A stretch of 64,000 nt of DNA from an uncultured Oscillospiraceae bacterium (GTDB taxonomy: Bacteria > Bacillota > Clostridia > Oscillospirales > Acutalibacteraceae), in the NCBI GenBank assembly GCA_900545625.1, contig UQZS01000001.1:73970-137969 (forward strand), written 5' to 3'. Below the pieces are notes generated by a model that was given only the letters and a program-made list of their open reading frames with translations, had not been told where the DNA came from and searched no databases. This document shows positions 33,472 to 42,806 of the stretch, piece after piece; position 1 is the first letter of the stretch; each line of letters starts with the position of its first letter. A program made the translations under genes and the position numbers.

Positions 33472-34506
33472 TTATGTCTGCATTTTTGCCGCCCGCAGCT
33501 GACCGCAGGAGGCGTTGATGTCCTCGCCGAGTGTGCGGCGCACCGTAACGGTGAGTCCGCGCTTTTGAAGGATCTCGGAAAAACAGCGCAGCCGGTCTGC
33601 GCGGCTTTTTTGGTATTGTTTTTCCCGAACGGTGTTGACGGGGATCAGATTGACGTGACAAAGCATACCGTGAAGCCTTGCGGCAAGTTCTTCGGCGCAG
33701 GCATCGCTGTCGTTGACGCCGTCGATCATGGTATATTCGAATGAAATGCGTCTGGATGTTTCGTTTGTATAAAAGCGGCAGGCACGCAAAAGCTCGTCAA
33801 TGCCCCATGTGCGGTTCACAGGCATGAGCTTGGAACGAATTTCATCGTTCGGCGCGTGCAGTGAAACGGAAAGCGTCAGCCCCAGATGTTCTTTTGCAAG
33901 GTCATATATGCGCGGGACGACGCCGCAGGTCGAAAGCGAAATGTGCCGCATGGAAATGTTTAAGCCGCGCTCGTCTGTTACAAGATGCAAAAAGCGCAGG
34001 ACGTTTTCATAATTGTCCAGCGGCTCGCCCGTACCCATAAGCACAATATGTGAAATACGTTCCCCGAGATCTGCTTGTGCCGTATAAATTTCCGAAAGCA
34101 TTTCCGAAGGAAGAAGCTGGCGTCGGAAGCCGCCGATCGCCGACGCACAAAACGAGCAGCCCATCTTGCAGCCGAGCTGTGTGGAGATGCAGACGGAAAG
34201 CCCGTATTTATACCGCATAACGACGCATTCGGCGTATTCACCGGGCTGTAGCTCGTACAGATATTTGACCGTTCCATCCGATTCGGAACAAAGTTTGGTA
34301 TCGATCGAGCAGTTATACAGCTTATATTCCTGCTCCAACGCTTCGCGCAAAGATTTCGGGAGGTTCTGCATCTCCGAAAACGAGCCTACGCCCTTTTCAT
34401 GCAGCCAGGAATAAATTTGCGCAGCGCGGAACTTCGGAAGCCCGCGCGAAGCAATCAGCGTCTGTAATTCTTCAAATGTAAGCGAACGAATATCAGCTTG
34501 GTTCAC
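33472..34506 (-). CDS. rlmN: 23S rRNA (adenine(2503)-C(2))-methyltransferase
   Basis: Radical SAM dual methyltransferase for A2503 of 23S rRNA and A37 of some tRNAs. 344 residues. The CxxxCxxC cluster motif is Cys113-x3-Cys117-x2-Cys120 (LGCKMGCSFC), with GTGEPLDNYENVLRFL and ISLSTCGVVPRI and the C-terminal VTVRRTLGEDINASCGQL holding the methyl-carrying Cys. GTG start overlapping the rsmB stop (GTGA), with GGAGA eight bases upstream. Confidence 0.97.
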   Translation of the reverse strand: MNQADIRSLTFEELQTLIASRGLPKFRAAQIYSWLHEKGVGSFSEMQNLPKSLREALEQEYKLYNCSIDTKLCSESDGTVKYLYELQPGEYAECVVMRYKYGLSVCISTQLGCKMGCSFCASAIGGFRRQLLPSEMLSEIYTAQADLGERISHIVLMGTGEPLDNYENVLRFLHLVTDERGLNISMRHISLSTCGVVPRIYDLAKEHLGLTLSVSLHAPNDEIRSKLMPVNRTWGIDELLRACRFYTNETSRRISFEYTMIDGVNDSDACAEELAARLHGMLCHVNLIPVNTVREKQYQKSRADRLRCFSEILQKRGLTVTVRRTLGEDINASCGQLRAAKMQT

Positions 34507-35783
34507 GGTTCGATTCTCCGAAGCCGCGCGATGAAAAAGCCGTCCGTTCCATCCTTATGCGGCAAAAGGGTTTTGTAATCCCCATCCTTTTGATACATGG
34601 GGTTTTCGCGCAGAAAGCGGTCGCAAACGCCTTCGTTTTCGGCGCGGCTGAGCGTACAGGTCGAATAGACCAAAACACCGTCCATACGCAGATATTTTGA
34701 CGCATGGACTAAAATATTATACTGTATATCCGTCAAATTGTCAATAAATGTAAGTTCTCGCAGACGGATTTCCGGCTTTCTGCGAAGCACCCCGAGCCCC
34801 GAACATGGCACATCGCACAAAACGCGATCTGCCGTTTTTTCAAGTGCCGCATGGAAAACAGCTGCATCCTGTGTTTGTGCATCAATAATCGATATTCCAA
34901 GCCGTTTTGCGCCGTCTGCGATCAGCCGCACGCGGTGCTCATGCAGATCGAACGCCAATATTTTGCCGCGATTTTGCATAATTTCCGCCGCAGTAAAGCT
35001 CTTGCCGCCGGGCGCGGCGCACATGTCCAAAAGCGTCTGCCCCGGCTGCAGCTCCAACGCCTGCACACAAAGCATGCTGGCGGTATCCTGCACATGAAAT
35101 AAACCTTCTTGGTAAGACGAAAGCTGCTCAAGCGCACCGCCCTTTTGCACGATCAGGACATTTTCTAACGCACCGGGAATCGTTTCTATGCCCTCGGTCT
35201 GCAAGCGGTTTTGCAAGTCTTTCGCTGTGGTTTTCAGCGTGTTGACACGCAAAACCGTCGGCGCGCCGCTGAGAGAAGCCGACAAAATACCTTGGGCATC
35301 CGATTCCCCATAGTCCTTTATAAAGTGTTCCACAAGCGCCTTTGGGCAGGCGTACCGAATGCTCCAATCGGAAACGAGATCCCCGGTTTTTGGATATGTA
35401 AGCGGCGTTTCGGAAATTTTACGCAAAACGGAATTCACGAGACCCGAAGCGTATGCACAGCCGTTTTTCTTGACCAGCTTTACGCTCTCGTTGACGGCTG
35501 CGGACGCGGGTATCTTATCCATAAAATAAAGCTGCAAAACACCCATGCGCAAGATGACGCGCACCTCGGGGCGCAGCTTACGAAGCGGCTGACGAAGATA
35601 CTGTTGCAAAACAAAGTCCAGTGTGATCTGCCGCTCCAAAGCGCCGTAGACGAGCGCTGTCACAAAAGCCGTCGGCGCACCGTTCGCGGAGCGCTTCAAT
35701 TCCGCATCAAGCGCCAAATTGGAATATGCCTTTTCCCGTTCTACGCGTAAAAGCACGCGAAACGCCGTTTGCCGTTCATCCAT
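34503..35783 (-). CDS. rsmB: 16S rRNA (cytosine(967)-C(5))-methyltransferase
   Basis: 426-residue RsmB/Sun. An N-terminal NusB-like helical domain (LLRVEREKAYSNLALDAEL...) is followed by a Rossmann domain with LLDMCAAPGGKSFTAAEIM (SAM loop), the catalytic region VLCDVPCSGLGVLRRKPE, and YSTCTLSRAENEGV with the second cysteine. The usual 430-residue length. It overlaps rlmN by four bases and follows the metallopeptidase gene by three. Confidence 0.96.
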   Translation of the reverse strand: MDERQTAFRVLLRVEREKAYSNLALDAELKRSANGAPTAFVTALVYGALERQITLDFVLQQYLRQPLRKLRPEVRVILRMGVLQLYFMDKIPASAAVNESVKLVKKNGCAYASGLVNSVLRKISETPLTYPKTGDLVSDWSIRYACPKALVEHFIKDYGESDAQGILSASLSGAPTVLRVNTLKTTAKDLQNRLQTEGIETIPGALENVLIVQKGGALEQLSSYQEGLFHVQDTASMLCVQALELQPGQTLLDMCAAPGGKSFTAAEIMQNRGKILAFDLHEHRVRLIADGAKRLGISIIDAQTQDAAVFHAALEKTADRVLCDVPCSGLGVLRRKPEIRLRELTFIDNLTDIQYNILVHASKYLRMDGVLVYSTCTLSRAENEGVCDRFLRENPMYQKDGDYKTLLPHKDGTDGFFIARLRRIEP

Positions 35784-35786
35784 AGC

Positions 35787-36467
35787 TTATTTCCTTCGAT
35801 TGTTGGCAAGCAGCAAAAGCCGCAGCAGATTCGCGGCGGTCACGGCAAAGGACGCCACATAGGTCATGGCGGCCGCACGCAGCACCTTAACTGCGCCGTC
35901 GCGTTCTGCGCCTGCGAGCAAACCGGTTTGCTCGATCACGGAAACCGCACGGCGGCTGGCATTAAATTCCACAGGCAATGTAATCAGCTGGAACAGCAAC
36001 ACAGCTACATAGAGAACGATGCCGAAAAGCACCAAGGGCTGAGAACCGAGGAAAAGTCCGATGATTGCCAGCGGCCAAGCGGCATTGGAACCAATCTGCG
36101 CAGGCATAAGCAGCGAATTGCGGATCTTGATAGGGCTGTATCCTTGCGCATATTGTGCCGCATGTCCTGCCTCGTGGCAGGCAATGCCTACTGCGGCAAC
36201 AGAGCAGCTGCCAAAGACACCGTCTGATAAGCGGATCACATTTTCGCGCGGATCGTAATGGTCGTTAAGCTTCCCGCGGACATGCTCAATGCGTACGCCC
36301 TGCACGCCGTAAAACCGCAAAACCGCTTCTGCCGCCTGTGCGCCCGTAAGCCCGCGCATGTTCTGCACGGCGGAATAGCGACGGTACGCAGAATTCACCC
36401 GCGACTGTGCAATTAAGGAAATCAACAGAGCCGGCACGACCAGCAAAAAGTAATAATATAAATCCAA
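35787..36467 (-). CDS. zinc-dependent membrane protease, YugP-like
   Basis: 226-residue member of the neutral zinc metallopeptidase (YugP, DUF2zn-type) family. Three or four membrane helices flank the site HEAGHAAQYAQGYSPIKIR near residue 110 (HExxH). Substrate unknown. Start TTG with GGCGGTG about nine bases before. It is inserted between fmt and rsmB, where B. subtilis has nothing, and is co-directional with 3- and 18-base gaps. Confidence 0.88.
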   Translation of the reverse strand: MDLYYYFLLVVPALLISLIAQSRVNSAYRRYSAVQNMRGLTGAQAAEAVLRFYGVQGVRIEHVRGKLNDHYDPRENVIRLSDGVFGSCSVAAVGIACHEAGHAAQYAQGYSPIKIRNSLLMPAQIGSNAAWPLAIIGLFLGSQPLVLFGIVLYVAVLLFQLITLPVEFNASRRAVSVIEQTGLLAGAERDGAVKVLRAAAMTYVASFAVTAANLLRLLLLANNRRK

Positions 36468-36485
36468 AAAGGTTCACCGCCTAAA

Positions 36486-37415
36486 TCATTCCAAAATGGT
36501 TCCTACGGGCAGCTTGTGTCCGACCAAAAAAGCGGATGCGGACATGCGCTTTTTCCCCTCAGGCTGCAATTCCGTAATATGGACAAGGTTTCCGTCGCCG
36601 CAAGCTACGGCAATATCGCCGTCACAGGACGTGACCGTGCCGGTGGGAAACGCTTTTTCGGCGGTGCCGCCGAGCTTGCTTTGAAACGCCTTGATGCGCT
36701 TTCCCGAAAGCAGAAACGTCGCAGCGGGATAGGGCGACAGCCCACGGATCTGGTCGTGTACTACCCGTGCCGATTTGGAAAAGTCCAATGGACAAAGCGC
36801 CTTTGTGAGCATCGGTGCATAACTGCTTTCCCCTGTCTGCGGCACTGGACGAAGCGTCCCGTTTTTCAGTGCCGAAACGGTTTCGGAAAGCACCTGCGCG
36901 CCGAGTTCTGCCAAAACGTCATGCAGTTCGCCTGCGGTCATATTTTCTTCGATTTTTGTTGTCTTATGCAAAAGCATGTCGCCTGTGTCGATCCCCTCAT
37001 CCATCAGCATAGAGGTCACGCCGGTTTCGGTCTCGCCGCGCAGGATACTCCACTGGATCGGCGCTGCACCGCGGTATTTCGGCAAAAGTGACGCATGGAT
37101 ATTGACCGAATGGTATTTCGGATAATACAGGATCTCCTTGGGCAGTATCTTCCCGTATGCCACTACGACGATCAAATCGGGTGCAAGGGAACGGATGATC
37201 TTTTCCGCCTCACCGTCACGCAGCGTGGTCGGCTGAAATACGGAAAGCCCGTGTTCGAGCGCCGCCGTTTTCACGGGCGGCGGTGTAAGTGTATAGCCGC
37301 GTCCTTTCGGCTTGTCCGGCTGGGTGAACACGCCCACGACCTGCTCACCGTCCGCAAGAAGGCGCAAAAGGCAGGGTACGGCAAAGTCGGGCGTACCCAT
37401 AAATATGATGCGCAA
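36486..37415 (-). CDS. fmt: methionyl-tRNA formyltransferase
   Basis: 309 residues; transfers formyl from 10-formyl-tetrahydrofolate to initiator Met-tRNA. Motifs: RIIFMGTPDFAVPCLLRLL, TQPDKPKGRGYTL, HASLLPKYRGAAPIQW with the catalytic His/Asn region, and MDEGIDTGDML. Start is a TTG at 37415, eight bases after GGAGGG; the upstream frame is longer but the homology begins at this TTG. Four bases after the def stop, the usual def-fmt pair. Confidence 0.97.
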   Translation of the reverse strand: MRIIFMGTPDFAVPCLLRLLADGEQVVGVFTQPDKPKGRGYTLTPPPVKTAALEHGLSVFQPTTLRDGEAEKIIRSLAPDLIVVVAYGKILPKEILYYPKYHSVNIHASLLPKYRGAAPIQWSILRGETETGVTSMLMDEGIDTGDMLLHKTTKIEENMTAGELHDVLAELGAQVLSETVSALKNGTLRPVPQTGESSYAPMLTKALCPLDFSKSARVVHDQIRGLSPYPAATFLLSGKRIKAFQSKLGGTAEKAFPTGTVTSCDGDIAVACGDGNLVHITELQPEGKKRMSASAFLVGHKLPVGTILE

Positions 37416-37419
37416 GGCA

Positions 37420-37908
37420 TTATCCCTCCGTTTCGGAATGTTGCTGCCGAATGCGGTCGAGTGCCTCTTTCGGCGCAAGACGCTGGATGTAAAGAATCCC
37501 GTCTAAATGGTCGATTTCGTGGCAAAACGCTCTTGCCAAAAGATCCTCCCCTTCGAATTCACACACATCACCCGCACGATTCTGTGCGCGCACACGCACA
37601 TACTGCGGACGAAGTGTAATACCGCTCTCGCCGGGCAGTGAAAGACAGCCTTCGGCTTCCATCTGCTCGCCGCGGGTCTCGATGATTTCGGGATTGATAA
37701 GTTCAATCGGACCGTCGCCGACATCGATAACGACTACACGCTTGAGAACGCCGACCTGTACGGCGGCAAGGCCGCAGCCATCGGCGCGGTACATCGTTTC
37801 CCGCATATCGTCAAGCAAGGTACCAAGCCTGTCGTCAAAACGCTCCACACGGCGGCTTTTCAGTTTCAGGATCGGGTCACCTTTGACCCGGATATTTCGG
37901 ATTGCCAT
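37420..37908 (-). CDS. def: peptide deformylase
   Basis: 162-residue metalloenzyme removing the N-formyl group from new proteins. All three motifs are intact: GCGLAA (44-49), EGCLS with Cys88, and HEIDH (130-134). The C-terminal tail after HLDGILY is typical. ATG with a GAGGTGA site. Between priA and fmt. Confidence 0.97.
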   Translation of the reverse strand: MAIRNIRVKGDPILKLKSRRVERFDDRLGTLLDDMRETMYRADGCGLAAVQVGVLKRVVVIDVGDGPIELINPEIIETRGEQMEAEGCLSLPGESGITLRPQYVRVRAQNRAGDVCEFEGEDLLARAFCHEIDHLDGILYIQRLAPKEALDRIRQQHSETEG

Positions 37909-37917
37909 AGTCTCACC

Positions 37918-40380
37918 TCAATATATGTTTTCAGGGTTAATGTCCGCAGTCACCGAAACCGCTTTGGAGAACGCGGACTGTTTTGCAAAATCTTTCAAAA
38001 GTGCTGCTATGAACGCACGGAACCGGCGATCATTTCTGCCCTTAAGCAGTACACGGAAACGATATTTCCCCGCGGCACGGGCTATGCGCGGTGCAATAGG
38101 CCCGAGCGCGATCAGCTGCATATCGGCATACTGTTCACGGTGCAGCGCTTTCAAATGCTCTAAAAATACTTGCGCTGCCGACTTTACGCGTGCTTCTTCC
38201 TGCCCCGTAAACCCGATCGCACAAAGATCGCAAAACGGCGGATAGATCATAGAACGCCGGATCTGCATATCCAGTTCAAAAAAAGCGGGAAAATCCTGTT
38301 TTTGTGCAAGACGAATGATCTCGTTATCGGGGAACGCCGTTTGGATCACGGCGCGGCCGCGTTTGTCGCCGCGTCCCGCACGCCCGACGACCTGCGTGAG
38401 TAGGTCAAACGTGCGCTCGGCGCTTTTATAGTCGTCGTTATACAGCATTTGGTCTACGGAGACCACGCCCACAAGCGTGACATTGGGGAAATCCAGCCCT
38501 TTTGCCACCATTTGTGTCCCGACCATTATATCATACTCGTAATTTGTGAACTTTTTTAGTGCATTTTCAAAAGAATATCTGGAAGCTGTCGCATCTGTAT
38601 CGAGCCGCAATATGCGCGCGGACGGTAACGCAGATGCAAGCTCATCTTCAAGCCGTTGTGTACCATAACCGGAATAGGTCACCTGCTTTTCACCGCAGAA
38701 GCGGCAAGTTTCCGTAAACGGCTCAGAATAGCCGCAATAGTGGCACATCAAGCGGTGGTTGCGCGCATGGTAAGTCAGCGAAATGCTGCAATTCGGGCAG
38801 GTCATCACCTTTCCGCAGGCAGTGCAAGCCGCAAAGGTGTTATAGCCACGGCGATTCAAAAGCAGAATAGCCTGTTGCCCTGCGTCAAGCGTGGCATGCA
38901 GTTCTTCAAGCAGTTCACCGCTTATCTGTGATGCATCACCGTGATGCATCGGCATAGAAACGGTATGTACCTCAGGGAGGACTGCACCGCCATAACGGTT
39001 TTGCAATTCATAAAGTGTATACATGCCGTTTTTTGCACGTGCATAGCTTTCCAAAGACGGCGTAGCAGAGGCAAGCAACAGCAGTGCATGATGCTCTTGA
39101 GCGCGGCGGCGTGCCACATCGCGCGCATGATAGCGCGGCGTCATTTCGGATTTATAGGTGTGCTCCTGCTCCTCATCAAGGATCAAAAGCCCGATGTTTT
39201 CCAGCGGCGCAAACACGGCAGACCTTGTCCCCAACGCGATTTTCGCCTCGCCCCTTTTCACGCGCTTCCATTCGTCCAGCCGCTCCCCCATGGAAAGCGC
39301 GCTGTGAAATACGGCGACCGTACTGCCGTAGCGTTCATAAAACAAAGTGAGCATTTGCGGCGTAAGCGATATTTCCGGCACCATAACGACAGCGGCACGT
39401 CCGCTTGCGATGCAATCATCCAAAAGCTTCATATAGATCTGTGTTTTGCCGGAACCCGTGATACCGTATAAAAGCGCTGTACCGGGGTCTTTCCCCTGCA
39501 TTTGCGCGCACAAGCCGTCGTACACAATAGACTGCTCTTCGGTAAGATGAATGGGCTGCACGACCGAGGATGTGCGCTGAAATTGCGGACGGCGGAACAC
39601 CTCATTTTGAAACAACTCTGCAACGCCTTTCCCCGCCAACGTGGAAACCACGGCTGGCGTAACGCCTGTAAAATAGCAGATCTCTTTGACCGAAGCCGAG
39701 CCGACGTTTTCCAACAGCGCAACGACGTCCTTTTGCTTTTTGGTCAGCTTGACGGACAGCTCCCGCTGCAAATATGCCTCGGTCAGACGCGCCATTTTGA
39801 CGGTCGCGTCGCCGACGCGGCGGTGCGCATCCGTATTGCGCAAGAGGAAGCCTTTGGAAACCATTTCTTCCGGGATACGCGAATCCTGCGGAAGCCCCAG
39901 TTCCTCCAGCAGCTTTTCCCGGCGTACATAAACCTCTTTTTCGAGCAGATAATCAAAAACCATGCGCTCGTTATCCGACATCGTTGCTTTCGCCTTTTCC
40001 GCTTGGATGTCAGGGTTTGCAATATAAGACAAAACAAAACGAAGCCCTATTCCCGACGGAAGCATCGCTTTTGCCGCCTCAAACAGCGTACAAAAGGTGT
40101 GTTCCTTCAGGAATACGGCCAATCGTAAAAGTTCTGCATTCAGAAGCGGCGCCGGGTCTAAGACCTCGGCGATCGCCTTCAGTTTTTTTTCGGGGTGTTT
40201 GTTTTCGCGCAGGGCAAACACAAGCCCCTGCCGTTTCCGGCTGCCCTTGCCGAAAGGCACGATCACCCGCACACCGGGCTGTACCTGCGCGCGCTGCTCG
40301 GGAAGGATCGCGTAATCGAATGCGTCGTCAAAGCTGTAAGCGGCGTTTTCCACAGCCACTTTCGCAATTAGCTCCGTCAC
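37918..40380 (-). CDS. priA: primosomal protein N' (helicase PriA)
   Basis: 820-residue replication-restart helicase. An N-terminal 3' DNA-binding domain (FDYAILPEQRAQVQPGVRVIVPFG), a winged helix, Walker A LYGITGSGKTQIYMK, DEEQEHTYKSEMTPRYHARDVA (DEEH-like), and cysteine pairs binding zinc (CTACGKVMTCPNCSISLTYH, CHYCGYSEPFTETCRFCG), then RMLKG-like GTQMVAKGLDFPNVTLVGVV. Start GTG at 40380 (site GAGAGGTG); GTG at 40389 is possible. 16 bases after rpoZ. Confidence 0.96.
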   Translation of the reverse strand: MTELIAKVAVENAAYSFDDAFDYAILPEQRAQVQPGVRVIVPFGKGSRKRQGLVFALRENKHPEKKLKAIAEVLDPAPLLNAELLRLAVFLKEHTFCTLFEAAKAMLPSGIGLRFVLSYIANPDIQAEKAKATMSDNERMVFDYLLEKEVYVRREKLLEELGLPQDSRIPEEMVSKGFLLRNTDAHRRVGDATVKMARLTEAYLQRELSVKLTKKQKDVVALLENVGSASVKEICYFTGVTPAVVSTLAGKGVAELFQNEVFRRPQFQRTSSVVQPIHLTEEQSIVYDGLCAQMQGKDPGTALLYGITGSGKTQIYMKLLDDCIASGRAAVVMVPEISLTPQMLTLFYERYGSTVAVFHSALSMGERLDEWKRVKRGEAKIALGTRSAVFAPLENIGLLILDEEQEHTYKSEMTPRYHARDVARRRAQEHHALLLLASATPSLESYARAKNGMYTLYELQNRYGGAVLPEVHTVSMPMHHGDASQISGELLEELHATLDAGQQAILLLNRRGYNTFAACTACGKVMTCPNCSISLTYHARNHRLMCHYCGYSEPFTETCRFCGEKQVTYSGYGTQRLEDELASALPSARILRLDTDATASRYSFENALKKFTNYEYDIMVGTQMVAKGLDFPNVTLVGVVSVDQMLYNDDYKSAERTFDLLTQVVGRAGRGDKRGRAVIQTAFPDNEIIRLAQKQDFPAFFELDMQIRRSMIYPPFCDLCAIGFTGQEEARVKSAAQVFLEHLKALHREQYADMQLIALGPIAPRIARAAGKYRFRVLLKGRNDRRFRAFIAALLKDFAKQSAFSKAVSVTADINPENIY

Positions 40381-40396
40381 TCGATTCACCTCTCGT

Positions 40397-40606
40397 TCAG
40401 ATATCGCGGATCTCCTCGGGCTCGACGATCACATACTTGCCCTCCACCAGCTCGTCAAGCGCAAGGCTCACGGGCTTTTCGGTCATGATCTCGCCGTCCT
40501 CAAGCGCCTTATCGGAGATCTCACGCGCAAGCTTTGCCGTCGCCGTCACCAGCGAATAGCGGCTGACATGGTCTTTCAAAACATTCTTCAAATCCGGGTT
40601 AAACAT
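40397..40606 (-). CDS. rpoZ: RNA polymerase omega subunit
   Basis: 69-residue omega subunit. Near-consensus: SRYSLVTATAKLAREI and EKPVSLALDELVEGKY. Sits between gmk and priA, as in B. subtilis. ATG start with an SD-like GGGA about eight bases upstream. Confidence 0.96.
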   Translation of the reverse strand: MFNPDLKNVLKDHVSRYSLVTATAKLAREISDKALEDGEIMTEKPVSLALDELVEGKYVIVEPEEIRDI

Positions 40607-40620
40607 AACTGTCCCTCACT

Positions 40621-41184
40621 TTATTGTATTGCAGTTGTATCCAAAATGGTCAAGAACTCGTCTGCAGCGCGTTCCAAGCTATCGTTCACAATGCGATAAT
40701 CATAGTTTTCGCTTTTGCGGATCTCCTCGCGCGCGATACGCATACGGCGCGCCAGGTCTTCCTCATCCTCTGTGCCGCGGTCGCGAAGCCTGCGCTCGAG
40801 CACTTCCATAGAAGGCGGTAAAATAAATACCGAAAGCGCCTGCGGATAGAGATGCTTGATCTTTTCCGCACCCTGCACCTCGATTTTCAAGATCACCGTT
40901 TTTCCCTCGTGCAGCCACTCATCCACGGGCTTTTTCGGCGTGCCGTAAAGGTTTTTGCCGTATTGGGCAAATTCCAATACATCTCCGGCGGCAAGCAATT
41001 CCTGAAAATGCGCCGGCGTTACAAAGAAATAATCCACACCGTCTTTTTCGCCGTTGCGGCGCTGCCGCGTGGTTAAGGAGATCGACCGCTGCAGCTCCGG
41101 GCGCTTTTTGGTGAGCACCTCCAACAGCGTGTCCTTCCCCACGCCCGACGGCCCCGAAAACAACACCAACTTACCGCTGCTCAT
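40621..41184 (-). CDS. gmk: guanylate kinase
   Basis: 187 residues; phosphorylates GMP. P-loop [11 protein letters not shown] near residue 9-17, [23 protein letters not shown]-binding block, and [13 protein letters not shown]; the C-terminal arginine-rich lid [15 protein letters not shown]. Overlaps remA by 14 bases. Confidence 0.97.
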   Translation of the reverse strand: MSSGKLVLFSGPSGVGKDTLLEVLTKKRPELQRSISLTTRQRRNGEKDGVDYFFVTPAHFQELLAAGDVLEFAQYGKNLYGTPKKPVDEWLHEGKTVILKIEVQGAEKIKHLYPQALSVFILPPSMEVLERRLRDRGTEDEEDLARRMRIAREEIRKSENYDYRIVNDSLERAADEFLTILDTTAIQ

Positions 41185-41440
41185 TTGCCGCCTCCTGCTC
41201 GCCGCCCTCGGAATTGAAACGACTGAGGATCGTTTCCGTCTGCAAATAAGTCAGGATCACATGATCGCTGTCCGTGACGAGCACCGCGCGGGTGCGGCGG
41301 CCTTGTGTAGCGTCTATGAGCAAGTGGCGCTCGCGCGCCTCCTGCACCATGCGTTTCACAGGGGCGGAATCCGGCGAAACCACCGCCAAAACACGGTCGG
41401 CGTTGACCGCGTTGCCAAATCCGATGTTGATCAGTCTCAT
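41171..41440 (-). CDS. remA: RemA family regulator (DUF370)
   Basis: 89-residue RemA/YlzA. The N-terminus [20 protein letters not shown] and [16 protein letters not shown] are family consensus, with an extended C-terminal tail of about ten charged residues ([12 protein letters not shown]). In Bacillus RemA is a DNA-binding activator of matrix and osmolyte genes. Located between yicC and gmk, the same order as in Bacillus. Confidence 0.95.
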   Translation of the reverse strand: MRLINIGFGNAVNADRVLAVVSPDSAPVKRMVQEARERHLLIDATQGRRTRAVLVTDSDHVILTYLQTETILSRFNSEGGEQEAANEQR

Positions 41441-41483
41441 ATCTTTATCTTTCGCGCCTTTCCTGCCCGCAATTTGTGCTGCA

Positions 41484-42362
41484 TCACTCGATGTTCTGCA
41501 CCTGCTCGCGGATCTTTTCGACTTCCGCTTTGATATCGATCACGGCTTTTGCGATCTCTACATCCTGCGCCTTAGAGCCGATGGTATTGGACTCGCGGTT
41601 GATCTCCTGCACAAGGAAATCGAGTTTTCTGCCGATGGGTTCATCTGCTTCCAAGAAGTCGTGCAGCTGGGAAAGGTGGCTGTGCAGACGGACGGTTTCC
41701 TCATCCACGGCAACTTTGTCGGCAAAAATCGCCGCCTCTGTAAGCAGCCGCTGCTCGTCCACGTTTGCGTCCTCGAGCAATTCCGCCATACGCCGGTGCA
41801 GCTTTTCGTTGTATTCGCGCACGGTCTGCGGCGAACGCGATTCAACGAACGCAACGAGCTGCGCGATGCGGTCGGCGTGTGAAAGGATGTCCGCGCGCAG
41901 TTTTTCGCCCTCCGTCTGCCGCATGGCGAGGAACTGCTCAAGCGCAAGCTGTGCCGTTTGCTGCACGGCGTTCCACACACGCTCTTCATCCGGCTCCGCC
42001 TTATGTACGGTCAGCACATCAGGAAATCGCGACAACTGCGAGGCGGTCGGTTGTTCGTTTGTGCCGACCAAATCCGAAAGAGATCGGATCGCATCCGCAT
42101 AGCCGCGTGCAAGCGCCGTATTGACAATAACTTCTACCTCGTCGCTGTCGGGATTTTCAATGCCGACAAAACATTCCGTTTTACCGCGCGCGACCGAAGC
42201 GTTTACAAAGCCCTTAAGCTTTTCTTCTAAGAAACCGTAATTGCGCGGCACACGGGCGCTGAATTCAAAATAGCGGTGGTTGACGCTTTTGAGTTCAACG
42301 GTAACGGTCATGCCGTCCACCGTCGCCTGCGCCCTACCGAAGCCGGTCATACTTTTAATCAT
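41484..42362 (-). CDS. yicC: YicC/YloC family endoribonuclease
   Basis: 292 residues. The family begins [12 protein letters not shown], with [16 protein letters not shown] and the C-terminal half rich in helices and carrying [17 protein letters not shown] and [24 protein letters not shown]. YicC is a manganese-dependent stress endoribonuclease. It is the first gene of the superoperon and has its own strong promoter. Confidence 0.95.
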   Translation of the reverse strand: MIKSMTGFGRAQATVDGMTVTVELKSVNHRYFEFSARVPRNYGFLEEKLKGFVNASVARGKTECFVGIENPDSDEVEVIVNTALARGYADAIRSLSDLVGTNEQPTASQLSRFPDVLTVHKAEPDEERVWNAVQQTAQLALEQFLAMRQTEGEKLRADILSHADRIAQLVAFVESRSPQTVREYNEKLHRRMAELLEDANVDEQRLLTEAAIFADKVAVDEETVRLHSHLSQLHDFLEADEPIGRKLDFLVQEINRESNTIGSKAQDVEIAKAVIDIKAEVEKIREQVQNIE

Positions 42363-42391
42363 ACGTTTTCACCTTTTTGCAATATCGGTTT

Positions 42392-42420
42392 ATTTTACAC
42401 CGCTTTTCTTTAGCTGTCAA
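42392..42420 (-). promoter_or_regulatory. sigma-A promoter for the yicC-to-spoVM superoperon
   Basis: Minus-strand TTGACA and TAAAAT with a 17-base spacer, ending 30 bases before yicC; the -35 box overlaps the stop codon of the preceding gene. Confidence 0.8.
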
Positions 42421-42806
42421 CCGTTCTGCGCCTTACAATGCGCACAGCTCCCCTGTAAAAGGGTCGGGAGCTCGCCAAAGAAATCGCCGTCACGCTCCGT
42501 AAAGCCGAGCGTCAGCAGCGTATCTTTATATGCAGGCAGCGCACAATGCGCCGAAAAAGCGCCGCGATTAGCGGCAAAGTGCAGCGAAGCGCGCACCAGC
42601 AGCTCGCAAAGCAGCGCATCGGAGGACTGCGTCTCGATCCGAAGAATGCGACAGCTATTTCCCTCAACGCGCGCAAGACTTTTCCCGAGCGGCAGGTCAC
42701 CCTCCAACGCGGTATATGCCCCGTAGACGCCTTTTGCATCAAAGTTTTCAGAAGGGAAAAGCGCGCGGATCTCCGCAAGATCCGTATACGGCTTACAAAA
42801 CAGCAT
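42417..42806 (-). CDS. hypothetical protein, possible GNAT-like domain
   Basis: 129-residue protein I do not recognise with certainty. The strand pattern (GAYTALEGDLPLGKSLARVEGNSCRILRI, then LLVRASLHFAANRG and DTLLTLGFTERDGDFFGEL) resembles an N-acyltransferase fold in miniature: a strand, a long helix of the CELLVRA type, and a GF motif before the last strand. It ends with CAHCKAQNG, a CxxC that could bind metal. ATG with GGAGGGAG six bases upstream and a 14-base overlap with rluB. Confidence 0.75.
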   Translation of the reverse strand: MLFCKPYTDLAEIRALFPSENFDAKGVYGAYTALEGDLPLGKSLARVEGNSCRILRIETQSSDALLCELLVRASLHFAANRGAFSAHCALPAYKDTLLTLGFTERDGDFFGELPTLLQGSCAHCKAQNG

